DNA of 64,000 nucleotides from Pseudeuparius sepicola (lineage: Eukaryota > Arthropoda > Insecta > Coleoptera > Anthribidae). The DNA lies in contig OY987298.1 in assembly GCA_963920635.1 (NCBI GenBank), positions 107,823,309-107,887,308 of the forward strand. The letters run 5' to 3'. Positions 21,490-33,129 of this stretch are shown here, piece after piece; within the stretch, counting starts at the first letter, position 1, and the number at the start of each line of letters is the position of its first letter. Under the pieces are notes generated by a model, which saw nothing but the letters and a program-made list of their open reading frames with translations, was not told the DNA's origin and did no database searches. The position numbers were made by a program, and so were the translations under genes.

Positions 21490-22688
21490 TAGGTACTGTA
21501 CATCACTTGAATAACTGATAGTTTCTGTGCAAAATTTTCGATAAATCAATTTGTCTTAGTTTTCATAGTATTAACAAATACATTCGTTAAGTCAACGCAC
21601 AGCGTTCATAGTATTAATGGACGAATTCATTGTTTCAATGCAAATTGCTTCAAAACAAGAAACATGTTCGCTAATTCAACGTTCAGTTTTTATAATATTA
21701 ACATTGCCATATATTAACATTGCCATCAGATGCAGTCAAGTTATACATTGGTGCTATACATTTCCTTAGAAACATTCAAAATACCTTGTGTCACATTATA
21801 ACGGATGTGCTATGTACTCAAATCCTACAATACAGCCTCCGCCTTAGATATATGTGACCGTGGATCATTATGGACTAGGAGCGTTGACTGAAGGTTTAAA
21901 AAGACCTCTCACGGATCCAGATAAAATGCCGAGCGCTTTTGGAGGCGAAGGACTATGGATATTCGAACTTTTTCCAATGATCCTAGTCATTCGCCTCCGC
22001 GCACCAACTCCATCTACTGGTGTATAGCGGTATTATTATTTCTATTTAGCTCTCGTCCAGTACTACTGTTTAGCACCATCTATTTTCGATAATTACAATG
22101 ACTCTAACAAAATCGATAATTAGTGGTAGGTTTCGTACTCGACAATTTCGTATTCCAAAAGGCTCGTTTGTGTTCGGGGCGGGGCAAACAAGTCTAAAAA
22201 TAGACACGGGGGGAGAAGGGAGAAGGGGCCAGTGAAATAATTCTACGATTTGGCTTTTATAAAATTAGGAATAGATTCAGGGTTGGGCGTATTTCAGTTT
22301 GATATTTGACGATTTTAACGGATTGGCAGATTTTTAAAATTCTCTTTTTTAGGATATAGTGATCTACATTATGTTGCTTCAATTTCTTACGTTGATTTGA
22401 AAAACAAAACATATGTCCAAAATGAAAACTTTGAGAAAAGTGAAAAAACTGATTGCCTTCCCTCTATTAGGGAGTATTTTTTTAATGTACCTAGGCGTTT
22501 TTCTGGAAAAATGTTGAATACAGAAAGAGGTTGTTATTTATTTTTATTTTTTTAGCTTAAGTAACTAATAAAAATATATACTGTGTGTCCGGCGATTCAG
22601 TGCCCAAGGGGTGTAAACGATAAAAAAATTCTAATTGTAAGTTGACATTCTGTTTGGTGTTGCCCCAATAATTGGCCGAACCTATCAG
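21490..22688. other. Anonymous region
   Basis: No gene. Contains a mariner-like terminus near 22578 (ACTGTGTGTCCGGCG) and GTTTGGTGTTGCC at 22652, a 13-base match to the start of the hammerhead repeat unit. Confidence 0.35.
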
Positions 22689-22714
22689 CAAAGTCTAGAG
22701 AATACTAGACTTTG
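22689..22714. mobile_element. 26-bp palindrome with 7-bp direct repeats, copy 2
   Basis: CAAAGTCTAG, six bases, CTAGACTTTG, flanked by CTATCAG at 22682-22688 and 22715-22721. The ends are identical to copy 1, but the flanking repeat is different, as expected of an independent insertion. Confidence 0.7.
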
Positions 22715-22721
22715 CTATCAG

Positions 22722-23662
22722 TACACAGTGTATACAGGGTGTATTTTTGTCGAAAAAAAACAAGGCTGGAGTAAACTGTACCCTCAATTTTAAAAGCTAG
22801 CTAGCTAGGACGTTAAAACGATATTATTGCTTATATCTGCCAAACTATGATACCACACCACTTAATCAGTGGCGGCTCGTAACTATTTAAACTTAAACAG
22901 GCGGGGCCAAATATCGGAAGACATTTAAAAATCAATGTGCCTAACTAAACCGGTGTAAAGTTAGTAGCCGATTTTCTGGCAGCAAAAAATTTTCCTCGCC
23001 CTTATTTCCACAAATTTATTTTGATAAAAATAAAGTAGAAAGGGTAACTATTATTAAACCTTCTAAGCAGATTAAACTGGAGAATGAAGAAAAATATTCA
23101 TCAAAAAATAAACGTTGAAATTTTTGGCTCCTAGAAAATTGGCTGCTAAGTGCTAAGTTCAGTTTTAAGTAGACACTTTTGTTGAATTTACGTGATCGCG
23201 TTTTTTATGTTCTGCCGTTTGATTTTTCTCTATAGTTAAATCAAGGTAACGGCCTGCCCTCTATAACTGTTTAATTTGCAGTTTTTGCTCAAATTACATT
23301 GACGAAAATGAATTCCTTAATAAAAAAACTAACACTGTTTTATGAAATGCTACTTTTATTAGTGATATAAACAAAAATAGTAAAAGTAGGTAAATAAGGA
23401 TTTTTTAAACTGTTGACTATGTTTGTACCTACATGTAGGAATTGAGATTTTTTAAGTAGGTATTGACTGAACACGCCAGAAAGTAATTACCCATTTTCAG
23501 TCAGAATTACCTTTGAACATTTTTTGACAGAGAGGAATAAAATAAAATAGTTAAATGAGAAAACACATTTATTAAAAAAACACCTAAATACCAAATCCAG
23601 AAATATTGTCAACATAAATAAATTATATAAGTAAGAACATTTTAACGCATATACAATTATTA
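22722..23662. other. Anonymous AT-rich region
   Basis: A mariner-like end, TACAGGGTGTATTTTTGTCG, is at ~22734. No coding sequence. Confidence 0.35.
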
Positions 23663-24533
23663 TACAGGGTGTCCAACTTTAAAACTGTAGAAATCCGTAA
23701 AATCTTCATTTTTAGAGATAATCGCCTAAACTTTTTTTGTTTGAAAGGCCTTCAAAAACCGCTTCTTTTGACCTTCCTGCTATTATTAAAATGCAAATCC
23801 AGGGCCGGCTACCATTTTTTTATACCCCAATTTAGAAAACCATTTAGCGATTTTTTTATTTAAAATCTGACCCCACAGCGTTAATTAGAACACCCCAAAA
23901 CCCCTATATACCAAATTTGAATAAAAAATATACAGGGAGTTCTATTCTGCAGGGTGTCAAATTTGAGCAAAATAGGAATTTTAAAGAAATACATTACTTT
24001 TGTGTTTATCAATATTTTTTCAATGATTCTACAGCACTCATGACCCATATAAAGTTTCATAAAAATTCAGCATTTTGAGATGGCACAGATAAGAATACTC
24101 TGTATATTTTGTATTGGACCTTTGCACACCAATACCTTGAGTGGTCCTATAGACCATTGAACTGTTTTGAGGGGATTCCATGGCAATCTTGACTTGGCAG
24201 ATACCTTTAAAAGTCCTATTTTGCTCAACTTTGACACCCTGCAGATTGGAACTCCCTGTATATTTTTTATTCAAATTTGGTGTAAAGGGGTTTTTGGGTG
24301 TTCTGATTAATGCTGTGGGGTCAGATTTTAAATAAAAAAATCGCTAAATGGTTTTCGTGAAAATCGAGGGTATAAAAAAATCGCAGCCGGCCCTGGATTT
24401 GCATTTTGAAAATGACGGGACGGTCAAAAGAAGCGGTTTTTGAAGGCCTTTTAAACAAAAAAAAGTTTGGGCGATTGTCTCCGAAAATGAAGATTTTACG
24501 GATTTGTACAGTTTTAAAGTTGGACACACTGTA
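23663..24533. mobile_element. Foldback Tc1/mariner-type MITE, ~870 bp
   Basis: Ends TACAGGGTGTCCAACTTTAA and its complement at 24514-24533, with ~300-bp inverted arms and TA before the left end. The inner repeat (AAATTTGAATAAAAAATATACAG, split here) also occurs in the 54611-55845 element and in fragments at 58600, 60325 and 60870. Non-coding. Confidence 0.75.
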
Positions 24534-25168
24534 TGGTTTTTGTTTTGGCAATAATAATAGTCCCCCACTAGTCAATAGTTTCACAATGTGTAAAAAGAGT
24601 TTCAAGGCTAAAAAAAATTCGAAGTCTCGCCCGCAGCTCTAGGGTTTACTATAGATCCCAACGTACCTACCCGTTGAAAATAAACACCATCTATGGAGCT
24701 GGAAATATAAAATTTTGTGTCTGTATTTTCTGCTCGTGTGTGGTTGATGTAATATACGATTTCTATTAAAGGGAAAAGGATGGAATGATACCCCTGTTTA
24801 ATAAGTGTATTTGGGCGGGTCCTTTCCCCAAGTAAATTTCTGGTCGCGAAAGGGAGCAGTGAAAGGGGCAAATAATATTGTAATGAATCTCAAAAATCAC
24901 AGTCCAAACTCGTTACCTTGGTTACCACCTTTATTGTTTAGCCTTCAAAAATCACAAATAAACTTGTCAGATTACTGTCACTGCCCAAGAATATTCTTTC
25001 AGCTCCAAAATTCGCACAAAATCGCTTTCTAACCTTTCACTTTCTCCAGGCCCAATTCCCAGGTCTTAATGTCAAGTAAAACCCTGTCAAAAGTCAAAAT
25101 CAAGATATTGCCAGACTCGAAATGTCCCATCTGTAATTCCCACCGAGCTATCCCAGTATACCCCAGAA
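24534..25168. other. Anonymous region
   Basis: No recognisable gene or repeat. Confidence 0.35.
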
Positions 25169-25194
25169 AACAGTGTGCTGTTTTCTAGACTTTG
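25161..25194 (-). mobile_element. Half-footprint related to the CAAAGTCTAGA palindromes
   Basis: Read on the minus strand, CAAAGTCTAGAAAACAG (17 bases), CACA, then CTGTTTTCT, after which the match is lost. It shares the first 11 bases of copies 1-3, then differs, and lacks the outer 8 bases of its second end and any flanking duplication. Confidence 0.45.
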
Positions 25195-25237
25195 CTTTCG
25201 AGTCAGCGACACCGACTGTGAATAATTGTTACTTCCG

Positions 25238-25409
25238 CTAGCCGCAAGATGGCTCCGGCGAAAATGCCAGAAGATTTTCGACATCGATCCGCTTTAATTT
25301 CTGGTCCGGAATGTAGAGGGTGCCAGCGGGCTCCGGAGATGTTTTTAAATCGGCACGCTGTTCCATGGGCGTAGATTCTCTTTTTAAATCTTCACCCAAC
25401 GCTAGGAGG
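25238..25409 (-). CDS. Candidate terminal exon of an unidentified host gene
   Basis: On the minus strand an acceptor (TTGTTTGTTTATAG) precedes 57 open codons ending in TAG (LLALGEDLKRESTPMEQ ... AFSPEPSCG). Codon use is mixed, with third-position G/C higher than the AT-rich flanks. The peptide is charged with two SPEP motifs. An unspliced ATG 26 nt upstream would add a short hydrophobic leader. I do not recognise the protein. Chance open frame remains possible. Confidence 0.3.
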
Positions 25410-25435
25410 CTATAAACAAACAACACAATATACAA

Positions 25436-27629
25436 ATATAATACGATACCTAAGTAGATATATCTCGAGCAGTAATGTTGTAGTGGATTGTAATATATTA
25501 TGTACTAGCACTAATAGCCGCCAATAATACTGCAGGTTAATAACAATGGAACAACCCGCAAAAATATCTATACAGGGTGATTCAGCAAAATTTGTCAGAT
25601 AATATACAAAAATGCGTATTTTAACGAAAATATGTTAAAATGTAAAACAATTTATTTTTAATTTTATAACACCCGTCAATATCAGCTAGGTAACATATTT
25701 TTATATTACAAAATAGTAATATACAAAGTTTTATATTTAATCATTTGCTTTTTACTATTTATTAAATTCGTTTAATTAAATTTTGATATATTCTATTGTA
25801 ATATACACATTTTAAATATAAATTTCTAGAATGCAGAATAATGCAGATATTTTACCAATGAATAGAGCATTTAATATCATTTCAGTGTATTAAACGTAAG
25901 TAATTAAATTTACAAAATCCAAATTTTTTAGATAAAAATATATATTGTAGAGGGGCGTCCTTGGGCCTGGTGTCTTAACTTGAGCTGGTCATTTGGTGTC
26001 ACACTTTCTACAAATACGAAATAAAATATTTTTATAACTGGTGTATAAATGCCTACGTTTGCACTATTATAGAAAGCTTAAAGAACTAAATTGTCACAAA
26101 TTTCCGCATTGCAAAATTTTTCTTAACCTCATAATAAATAGGTAATATCCTAAGTCGTGAATAAATATGGCTTTATCACCCTGGAAAAGAACAAAAAGTA
26201 GTGGGCATTTCAAAAGAAATGTAAAAAGAAATATCTGTAAATTTTAGAAAATTGTACTTTTGGTGAAGGTATGCTTTTAAGATTTATCTAAATATTATTT
26301 AGCTGGCAAGAAATAAACATAGAAGAGGACAATAGTGGCCCTGATAATGAAATTCGAGATGAAATAGCTGTAGTTGATGAAAGTCAGATTGATTCTAATG
26401 ACAATAATAGTACCAGATACTAAAATTACTCATCAGGGTAGAAGTTCTGACCAAGAAAAGACACGGCTCTGATCCTTTATCAGACACAGATGAAGATGTT
26501 GATAGTAGATATGGCCGAAGAAGGTATATCATCATAAATTTTGATTCCGAACTAATAGGAAAACTAAAATAAAAAACAATTAAAGATATAGGCCACGACT
26601 TATAATATAAATCATTCATTTGACGAAACTAAAAATCTCACCCAAGACTAAGCACCTTTAGAATTTGAATACAATTTAGAGGTTATGTCTCATACAGCAT
26701 ACAAATGCAGCACAAAATAAGTGATTAATTGTAAAGTGCAGCTTCGAGAAACTATGCGACCGTTCTGTTTCTTAAAGATGCTTGCTGCTTCCCTACACGA
26801 TACTCACCATACTCACAGAAAGCTGATATATATCTACGCGGTTGACAAATAGGGTTTTTTTGACTTCAGCGAGCGATAACCAATAATAACCGAATTGCCT
26901 AAACGTGTTTGGTATATTTACTGTTTACTGGTTACTAATGTCATTCGCCTAAAATCGACTTAAATGCCAAATTAAAAATCTTACATGATTATTACAAGTA
27001 AAAAAAGGTAAAAAAAAACACTAAATACTAAATTTGGCAACCTCTGAAATGAATAAAATCTCGGGCTGCTGTTTGTTTGAAAAATAGTTTTATAGTGCAA
27101 CTAAAAACAACTCTATTAAACAATAAAGTTCTATTGAGTTTCTTATAAATTTAAATCATTTTATAACGTTTTCATTGACAACTAATTGTCGTATTTCTGA
27201 ACGCCATGTTTATTTGCGGGGTTAAGCAGTGGCCGCCATTGTCCACGAAAAATATTTTCGGTGTTAATTGCAATTAACACAATAAATATACTTTTTATAA
27301 ATATATAAGGTATTTTACCTGATATTCCAATAAACATCATTTACTATTTATAATTACAGCTACTAAAAATCTTTCTATGTTTCATTTTCTTGGCTTGACA
27401 TTGAAGGTTAGAATTTCCACGTTCGATACTTGCATTAAGTCGCTATATGTCGAATATTGTGGGTAGAAGAACAAATAGGAAGTTTACATAACCAACAATA
27501 ATGAATGGTTTCCCTACACCCTCTAACCCCTTCTAGTAGCTGTAGAAGACGCCGAAGTCTTCTACATCTCACCGCTACTAACTATATATCAATTGGAATA
27601 AATAACACCTAGCCGATGGAACCCATATC
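25436..27629. other. Anonymous AT-rich region
   Basis: A mariner-like end is at ~25574 (TACAGGGTGATTCAGC). At 26290-26520 a broken acidic peptide (EEDNSGPDNEIRDE..., then ...DPLSDTDEDVDSRYGR in another frame) loosely resembles the N-terminus of a piggyBac-type transposase, but no catalytic core follows. No other signal. Confidence 0.35.
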
Positions 27630-27651
27630 TCCGGTAGCTTAGTTGGTTAAA
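27630..27651 (+). other. Isolated tRNA-like A box
   Basis: CCGGTAGCTTAGTTGGTTAA fits the tRNA 5' end and A-box pattern (TRGCNNAGYNGG) but is followed directly by AT-rich sequence with no anticodon arm or B box. It may be the head of a broken tRNA-derived SINE. Confidence 0.3.
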
Positions 27652-27733
27652 GAAAAATATTTATATATTTTAATATTTTTATCAGATCCGCTAATTAATG
27701 GCTAATTTAAGGCGCGTCTATTTTTTAATACAA

Positions 27734-27743
<10 letters not shown>

Positions 27744-27808
<65 letters not shown>
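27744..27808. repeat. (TA)n microsatellite
   Basis: A pure TA run of about 65 bp, preceded by a short CA run. Confidence 0.97.
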
Positions 27809-27813
<5 letters not shown>

Positions 27814-28032
27814 AGAACCAAATTTAGTGGGAAATAAGCCAATTTTTAAGTGTGAAGACTCTTTTTATTGGTGAAAGCTTTCGCAGTTGTTTAACTGCTT
27901 CTTCAGTCACTAATTAAGTGAGTTCCTAATATAATGTAAAGATGTTAATGTTTGAATTTTGCATTGGACAGGGCAAAAGTACAAAATTTTAAAATTTAGT
28001 TTTGACAAAAATCTAGTTCAATATGACACTTA

Positions 28033-28040
<8 letters not shown>
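27809..28040 (-). repeat. Penelope-associated-type repeat between two (TA)n runs, with a hammerhead-like motif
   Basis: On the minus strand near 27906-27870 the order CTGAAGA, A, GCAGTT, AAAC, AACTGC, GAAA resembles a hammerhead core with a six-pair stem II, followed by a very short stem III region. The same type of sequence (GAAGAAGCAGTT...AACTGCGAAAGC) occurs in terminal repeats of Penelope-like elements. An extra A next to stem II makes activity doubtful. Confidence 0.4.

Positions 28041-28070
<30 letters not shown>
28041..28070. repeat. (TA)n microsatellite
   Basis: TA run of about 30 bp. Confidence 0.95.
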
Positions 28071-28073
<3 letters not shown>

Positions 28074-28529
28074 CAGAAAATTTTGCTGCGTAGGACAATT
28101 CCTAGTGCTAGTGCCCAACAAATCGTAAGATTTATTATATTTTTGCTAACATAAATTTCCTTATGATGGCGATGGTCTGTTTATAAGTTCAGCTTTTCGA
28201 ATCAGTATATACCAACGAGTCCTTAGAATTCTTATTTCTCTACCTTATATGAACTTTACCCGATATTTTTGTTGTAAGTTGCGTCACAAAAGAAATAAAA
28301 TATCGTATAAAATTTTGTACTTGTATATAATGTATATGTAGAGGGCGCGCTGAACAGACACATTTTATCACTCTTATAAAATAGGTATAGGAGCGCTAAA
28401 AAATATATTTATAATGGTTGTAAAGCGCATATTTGGACAGGTTGTAATAATAGTTTCTTAGACACACTTATAAAATAGTTTTTTAACTATTACATAAAGA
28501 TATTCTATTGAGATGATATAACCAGGTAT

Positions 28530-29408
28530 CAGGGCCGCCGAGAGCCGAAACGGGCCCTGGGACTCTTCAGCTTTTTGGGCCCCTATACTCTTTCTATTCA
28601 AAATAATAATAAGGGATCCTACCTAGTTCAGTTGTAGGATTCAAAATATACAACATTAATAATTATGGTTTTACTCACATAATAAAGAAATAATAGAATA
28701 GAAACAACATGAAGAAAAACCAAAATAAATGACTCAGGTAAAAGCTTTAATATATGATTCATTTTTAATAATCATATGTATGTACCTACATAATTGCGAC
28801 AAAAAAGATACTTAGAAGGAAAAAACTTCCCCCCCTCTAGCCTGTAGTAGTAGCCGTTAGCTGTAACCTGTAATCGGTTCATTTGTGCCTGTGCATAGGA
28901 TTAAGACACGGAAAAAAGTTTAAATACGAAAGTTGTTTGAACTTAAATAGAGTATAATTTTCTGTATTTTTTGCATATACAGGGTGCTCCATTTTTCGCC
29001 CACCAACACAAAATTAATTTTTTTAATGCAACATCCTATATTTTTATTCAGATTCGAATTCTACGCGAAATTGTAAGCCACTTTCATATATATGTTATAT
29101 CCCAAACTTTACCCTTTTGAATGAATTTATACATTAAAATCGAAAAAATATGCGAAAATGGAGCACCCTGTATATACAAAAATACACAAAATTACACTCT
29201 ATTTAATTTCATATAAACAACTTTTGAGTCTAAACTTTTTTCTATCCCTTAATCCTGAAAAGTTATAAGGAAACGGAAAATACAAAAAATACAAAATACA
29301 ACCAATCGCCCTGTTATTAAATAGACGAAACGCCAACCCCGCCCGGGCCCCCAAAGCCTACGGGCCCTGGGAATTTGTCCCATCTGCCCCCCCCTCTCGT
29401 CGGCCCTG
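28530..29408. mobile_element. Non-autonomous hAT-type element, 879 bp
   Basis: Terminal inverted repeats CAGGGCCGCCGAGAG and CTCTCGTCGGCCCTG (one mismatch) are flanked by a perfect 8-bp duplication CCAGGTAT at 28522-28529 and 29409-29416. Eight-base duplications define hAT elements. The arms carry further GGGCCC-rich inverted repeats. In the centre, 28978-29172 is a second hairpin with mariner-like ends. There is no transposase. Confidence 0.82.
28978..29172. mobile_element. Mariner-type hairpin inside the hAT element
   Basis: TACAGGGTGCTCCATTTTTC at the left end and its complement at the right end, 195 bp. The surrounding sequence is itself an inverted repeat (AAATAGAGTATAATTTT against AAAATTACACTCTATTT), so this is either a nested insertion at the symmetry centre or part of the host element. 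Confidence 0.6.
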
Positions 29409-29416
29409 CCAGGTAT

Positions 29417-30153
29417 AACAATATGTTAAAAGAACCGAAAGATTTTATAAGTTGGGCCTTTTTGGTTGTATACGTATTTTATTAGACCTGTAAAGGGCAC
29501 TATAGGATTTTCATTGTTCTATTAGATATGTTATATAGCATTTCTTAGAACCCTTATAAAACTGATTTTGCTACTTGGGTAGTAGATTGGAGAGAATAGA
29601 GATTTACTATGTATACATATTAATAAAAGTGTGTTTTTTATTTATTCGATAGTACCGATAAAAATCGCTATCTTTACCATCCGTTTTTATAGCAAATTTT
29701 GTATGTTTATGAATAAATATGTTCATTTAAGCAGTTATGTATTTGAACAATAAGAACTAGAATAATTTAAATTCGTTTAAAAACGTTAAAATAAATGGGC
29801 GTTTGTTAAATGTGAATTTTATTTTGGACTGCCTTCGATGCAAGTGTAAGCAAATACATAAATATTTTTTAATACATTCAAAATTTCTATGCAATTTTTA
29901 TTTCTCTTGTTTTTAGGCTTTCACAGCTCTTATCCATGTCAGAATGAATTTCTGAGCTGTTGCGCCGTGGTCGATGGAAATCTTCTATAGACATTTTGTT
30001 AGTCATAACTGAGAGTATTTTTAGTGTGACTCGTCCATTGAGGGATTGTAACTGATAATCAAATGATAATATCTAGTGGCGATCTTACTGATAATAAGTT
30101 GTGATCCAATATATGACGAGTCGTCACTGAAGATGCTTACGGGTACTATCAAC
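29417..30153. other. Anonymous AT-rich region
   Basis: No gene seen. 29930-30000 shares words with the hairpin at 30154-30378 (GTGGTCGATGGAAATCTTC). Confidence 0.35.
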
Positions 30154-30377
30154 AAAAACGTCTGGAAGATTTCCATCGACCACGGTGGGACAGCCTGAAA
30201 ATTTGTTTGCATATATTAATTTATTATATATATATAATATAAATATATTTTGTTCGCATATATTAATTTATATTATATAATATAAATATATATTATATAT
30301 ATATAATATAAATTAATATATGCGAACAAATTTTCAGGCTGTCCCAGCGTCGTCGGTGGAAATCTTCCAGACGTTTT

Positions 30378-30378
<1 letters not shown>
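30154..30378. repeat. Large imperfect palindrome with AT core
   Basis: Arms 30154-30225 and 30306-30378 are inverted copies (AACGTCTGGAAGATTTCC and GGAAATCTTCCAGACGTT; CAGCCTGAAAATTTG and complement) around an AT-only centre that is itself palindromic. It is followed directly by (TA)n. Confidence 0.75.

Positions 30379-30412
<34 letters not shown>
30379..30412. repeat. (TA)n microsatellite
   Basis: TA run of ~34 bp adjoining the palindrome. Confidence 0.95.
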
Positions 30413-30414
<2 letters not shown>

Positions 30415-30797
30415 CCAATAAATTATATTTAAATGAACAATTCAATATTTTATCTACTAATATGCGTATATTTTTTCATGAATATTATGACATTATAAAT
30501 AAATACTCTGGAAAAATATTTTTGAATTGATACACTTTATTAATAATGAATGCAACAATTAGTCAAATTAAAGACATGAATAATATATGTGATATCATCT
30601 TAGTTTTTAGATTTAAAACGCACACAAGTTGTTAAATCAAATACCAGTATATTTGATTTGCCCTTATAATACTGCCGATATTATAAAAATATTTTACTTT
30701 GTAAAATATAGTGTTGCTGTGCCAAATAGTATTAAATTTCCTAATACGTATTATTATTTTTATTTTATTTTTAAATATATTTTTTTCTCCGTGCACC

Positions 30798-30911
30798 TAA
30801 AGCTCATCAGTTTTATACCTCAACAACGAAATGAGATATTTTAGTTCCGCATAAGCCTATTTTAGTGACCTAAAATATCGCGTTTCGTTGCTGAGATATA
30901 AAGCTGGGAAG
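30798..30911. repeat. Hairpin repeat, ~110 bp
   Basis: CAACAACGAAATGAGATATTTTAG and the inverse CTAAAATATCGCGTTTCGTTG (each shown shortened in the genome by a few mismatches) flank a ~20-bp loop. Probably a small MITE. Confidence 0.55.
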
Positions 30912-31937
30912 TTAATATAGACGAGAAAACGACATTGACATTCTTAGTATGTATATCGTTTTTGCATTTCCTTCCTACACCAAATTATAATGATTCGGTA
31001 TGAAGACCTCCATTAGTTGGGTACTGTCTAAAATTTGCGTGCAAGTCAAGCCTGAAAAATATAATATTGCTGATTTAGGTAGTCCGCGCAGCAGGATCGC
31101 GTGACGCATGGTAATTATTGCACTGCACACTCCCCCCCCCCCTTGATGACCTTCTAGGCGATTATGCGGATAGTGATAATAGTAATTATCATCCTTAAGT
31201 AGCGAAAATAAGTGGAACATTCGATAAGCGAGAACTCTCTTGTCTTCGGGAAAATTGAGGAACTATACTCATTCTTCAATACAAAAGGGCATGACTATAA
31301 AATATTCCAAGATAAATTGTTTATACAAATGAAATAAAAAAGAAACAGCAATGTCACACTGTATTACTAATAGCTAAATTCGTTTTGGAAATATAATCAA
31401 ATTATGAAATAATTCCTATATTTCTGAAAATAGACTATAATACCTTTCTTAAAATGAAACTCGTGTAATATTTTTTATGATACTTTATATAGCAATGATC
31501 CGATACGGTCTAAACGAATTAGGGTAAAATCGAGTATCCACAATATAAAAAAGGTTCCCTAATACGACTTCGGTCAGAAAAGTCCCCTATACTATTTTAT
31601 GTAATAAATCTTTAACGACGTGTTATACACACAAATTGTTGGCTACAAGAAAAGTTTATACCACGCAAATATATTATTTCGCTATCAAAACAAAAAACTC
31701 AATTAGTTAGTGACCCTCAATAAATATTATTCGAAAATGGAAATATAATAATAGTAATTTATGTAACAATTGAAGCACTGTTCCGTGGCGCAGTGTGGAA
31801 TTTGGAATTTGTTAAATGAGTCGTGGCATTCTCGATTTTCATCGCATTGCATCAAAGTGATATCAATAATTATTATTAGAAAAAAGTAAACTGCAACATA
31901 TTATGTGGCTTTATTTCACAGTTGTTGGTAGTCAATA
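30912..31937. other. Anonymous AT-rich region
   Basis: No gene; includes a run of ten C at 31131-31142. Confidence 0.35.
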
Positions 31938-32058
31938 ATTATTGTGAGAGATACAAGTAGCAAAAAGACAGAAGGTATAAAATTTATATGATCATAATTT
32001 CTGTTATGCATACGACTTTTTGCTCATAACTGTCTGTGTATAACAATTCTCTCACAGA
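31938..32058. repeat. Short inverted repeat
   Basis: ATTGTGAGAGATACAAGTAG and AGCAAAAAG at the left face CTTTTTGCTC and AATTCTCTCACAG at the right, about 120 bp overall. Weak MITE candidate. Confidence 0.4.
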
Positions 32059-32250
32059 GCAAATTAACTGTCACCTAGAAAAAGAACGAAGGGCAACGTC
32101 GTTGGTCGATTGCTTAGTCTAATTTGCTGTCACACCCAACATATTATCACGCATTTTAAGAATATTGCCCTTCTATCTACAACCCCCACAAGCTGATAAA
32201 TAATATATTGCCTATATTGGATACAAAACTTGTTGTTTCAAAACAATAAC

Positions 32251-32563
32251 TATGACTACGTTTATCTCGTGAAACTCGATCGGATTGAAATGGATCCGAT
32301 TGAGTTATGTAAAATCTTTTATAATTCTACGTTTACATCATCAGTATTCAATCCTCCCTAGGGACATTAACTTATTATACTGATTCCACAGTAGGCTGGT
32401 GCACATTCTGGCCAACTTCTGTTTGGAAATAGCGACTTGACTTGAAATTTTAAATATGATTGAATTTCAATCTGTAGGGTTTACGCCGTCTATTTGAGCC
32501 CGCTCCAGTGAATTCAAACCTCTCTCAATCGGATCGAACATGTCAGGATAAACGTAGTCATTA
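32251..32563. mobile_element. MITE-like element with imperfect inverted ends
   Basis: ATGACTACGTTTATC near 32251 and GATAAACGTAGTCAT at 32549-32563 are perfect inverse copies. Next to them ATCGGATTGA and TCAATCGGAT also face each other. The interior is unrelated AT-rich sequence without ORFs. Confidence 0.6.
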
Positions 32564-32706
32564 AATAGTATAAAACAGAGATGTGCCTAGTGCAAATGTA
32601 TTTTTACTATTGTTATTAAATGACTGATTAATTGAAAGTATGTATATTAGAACAAATAAATTGTTGCTAACTAATTACATAAGAAATTTAATACATGTTA
32701 TTGCTA

Positions 32707-33028
32707 TACAAGGTGGTTAATTTTTTTTCTAAAAACAATTATACTAATTACCCACTTCTATGCCACTGGTTGTTCAAGGTGTTTGATATTAACCGGTTTT
32801 ATGCTAACCCATGCCGTTATAACGTGTACCTACCAAATATGACTTAAATATCTCAACTAGTTTGGTACTCAATACTCAATAAAGTTCACATATTTCTTAC
32901 AACTTAAGCACCCTGTAACTTTTTTATAGGGCCTTAAAATGATATAGTTTATAGAAGAAAGTGCGGTTATTTTTTGGTTTTCTTATCACCTGTTGAAGTG
33001 TCGCAGAATAAAACTGAATCACCTTGTA
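32707..33028. mobile_element. Tc1/mariner-type MITE, 322 bp
   Basis: Left end TACAAGGTGGTT, right end GAATCACCTTGTA, with TA on both sides. The body is the same family as each arm of the 56608-57681 palindrome. Confidence 0.7.
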
Positions 33029-33129
33029 TACTCATATTTAAGACAGCATTTTTTTTAACTGACAGGTTTTATGAGTAGGGACGCCCTTGTGAATAAGTTG
33101 TGAAAGCGACTTCTACTACTTCAGGCATA

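Noticed and set aside
20411..22588. A 2.2-kb mariner element between TACAGTGTCCGCC and ACTGTGTGTCCGG
   Set aside because: The two ends do not match beyond the short common motif and no transposase lies between them.
26290..26520. Possible piggyBac transposase N-terminus
   Set aside because: Only an acidic low-complexity stretch in two frames; no DDD core or characteristic ends found nearby.
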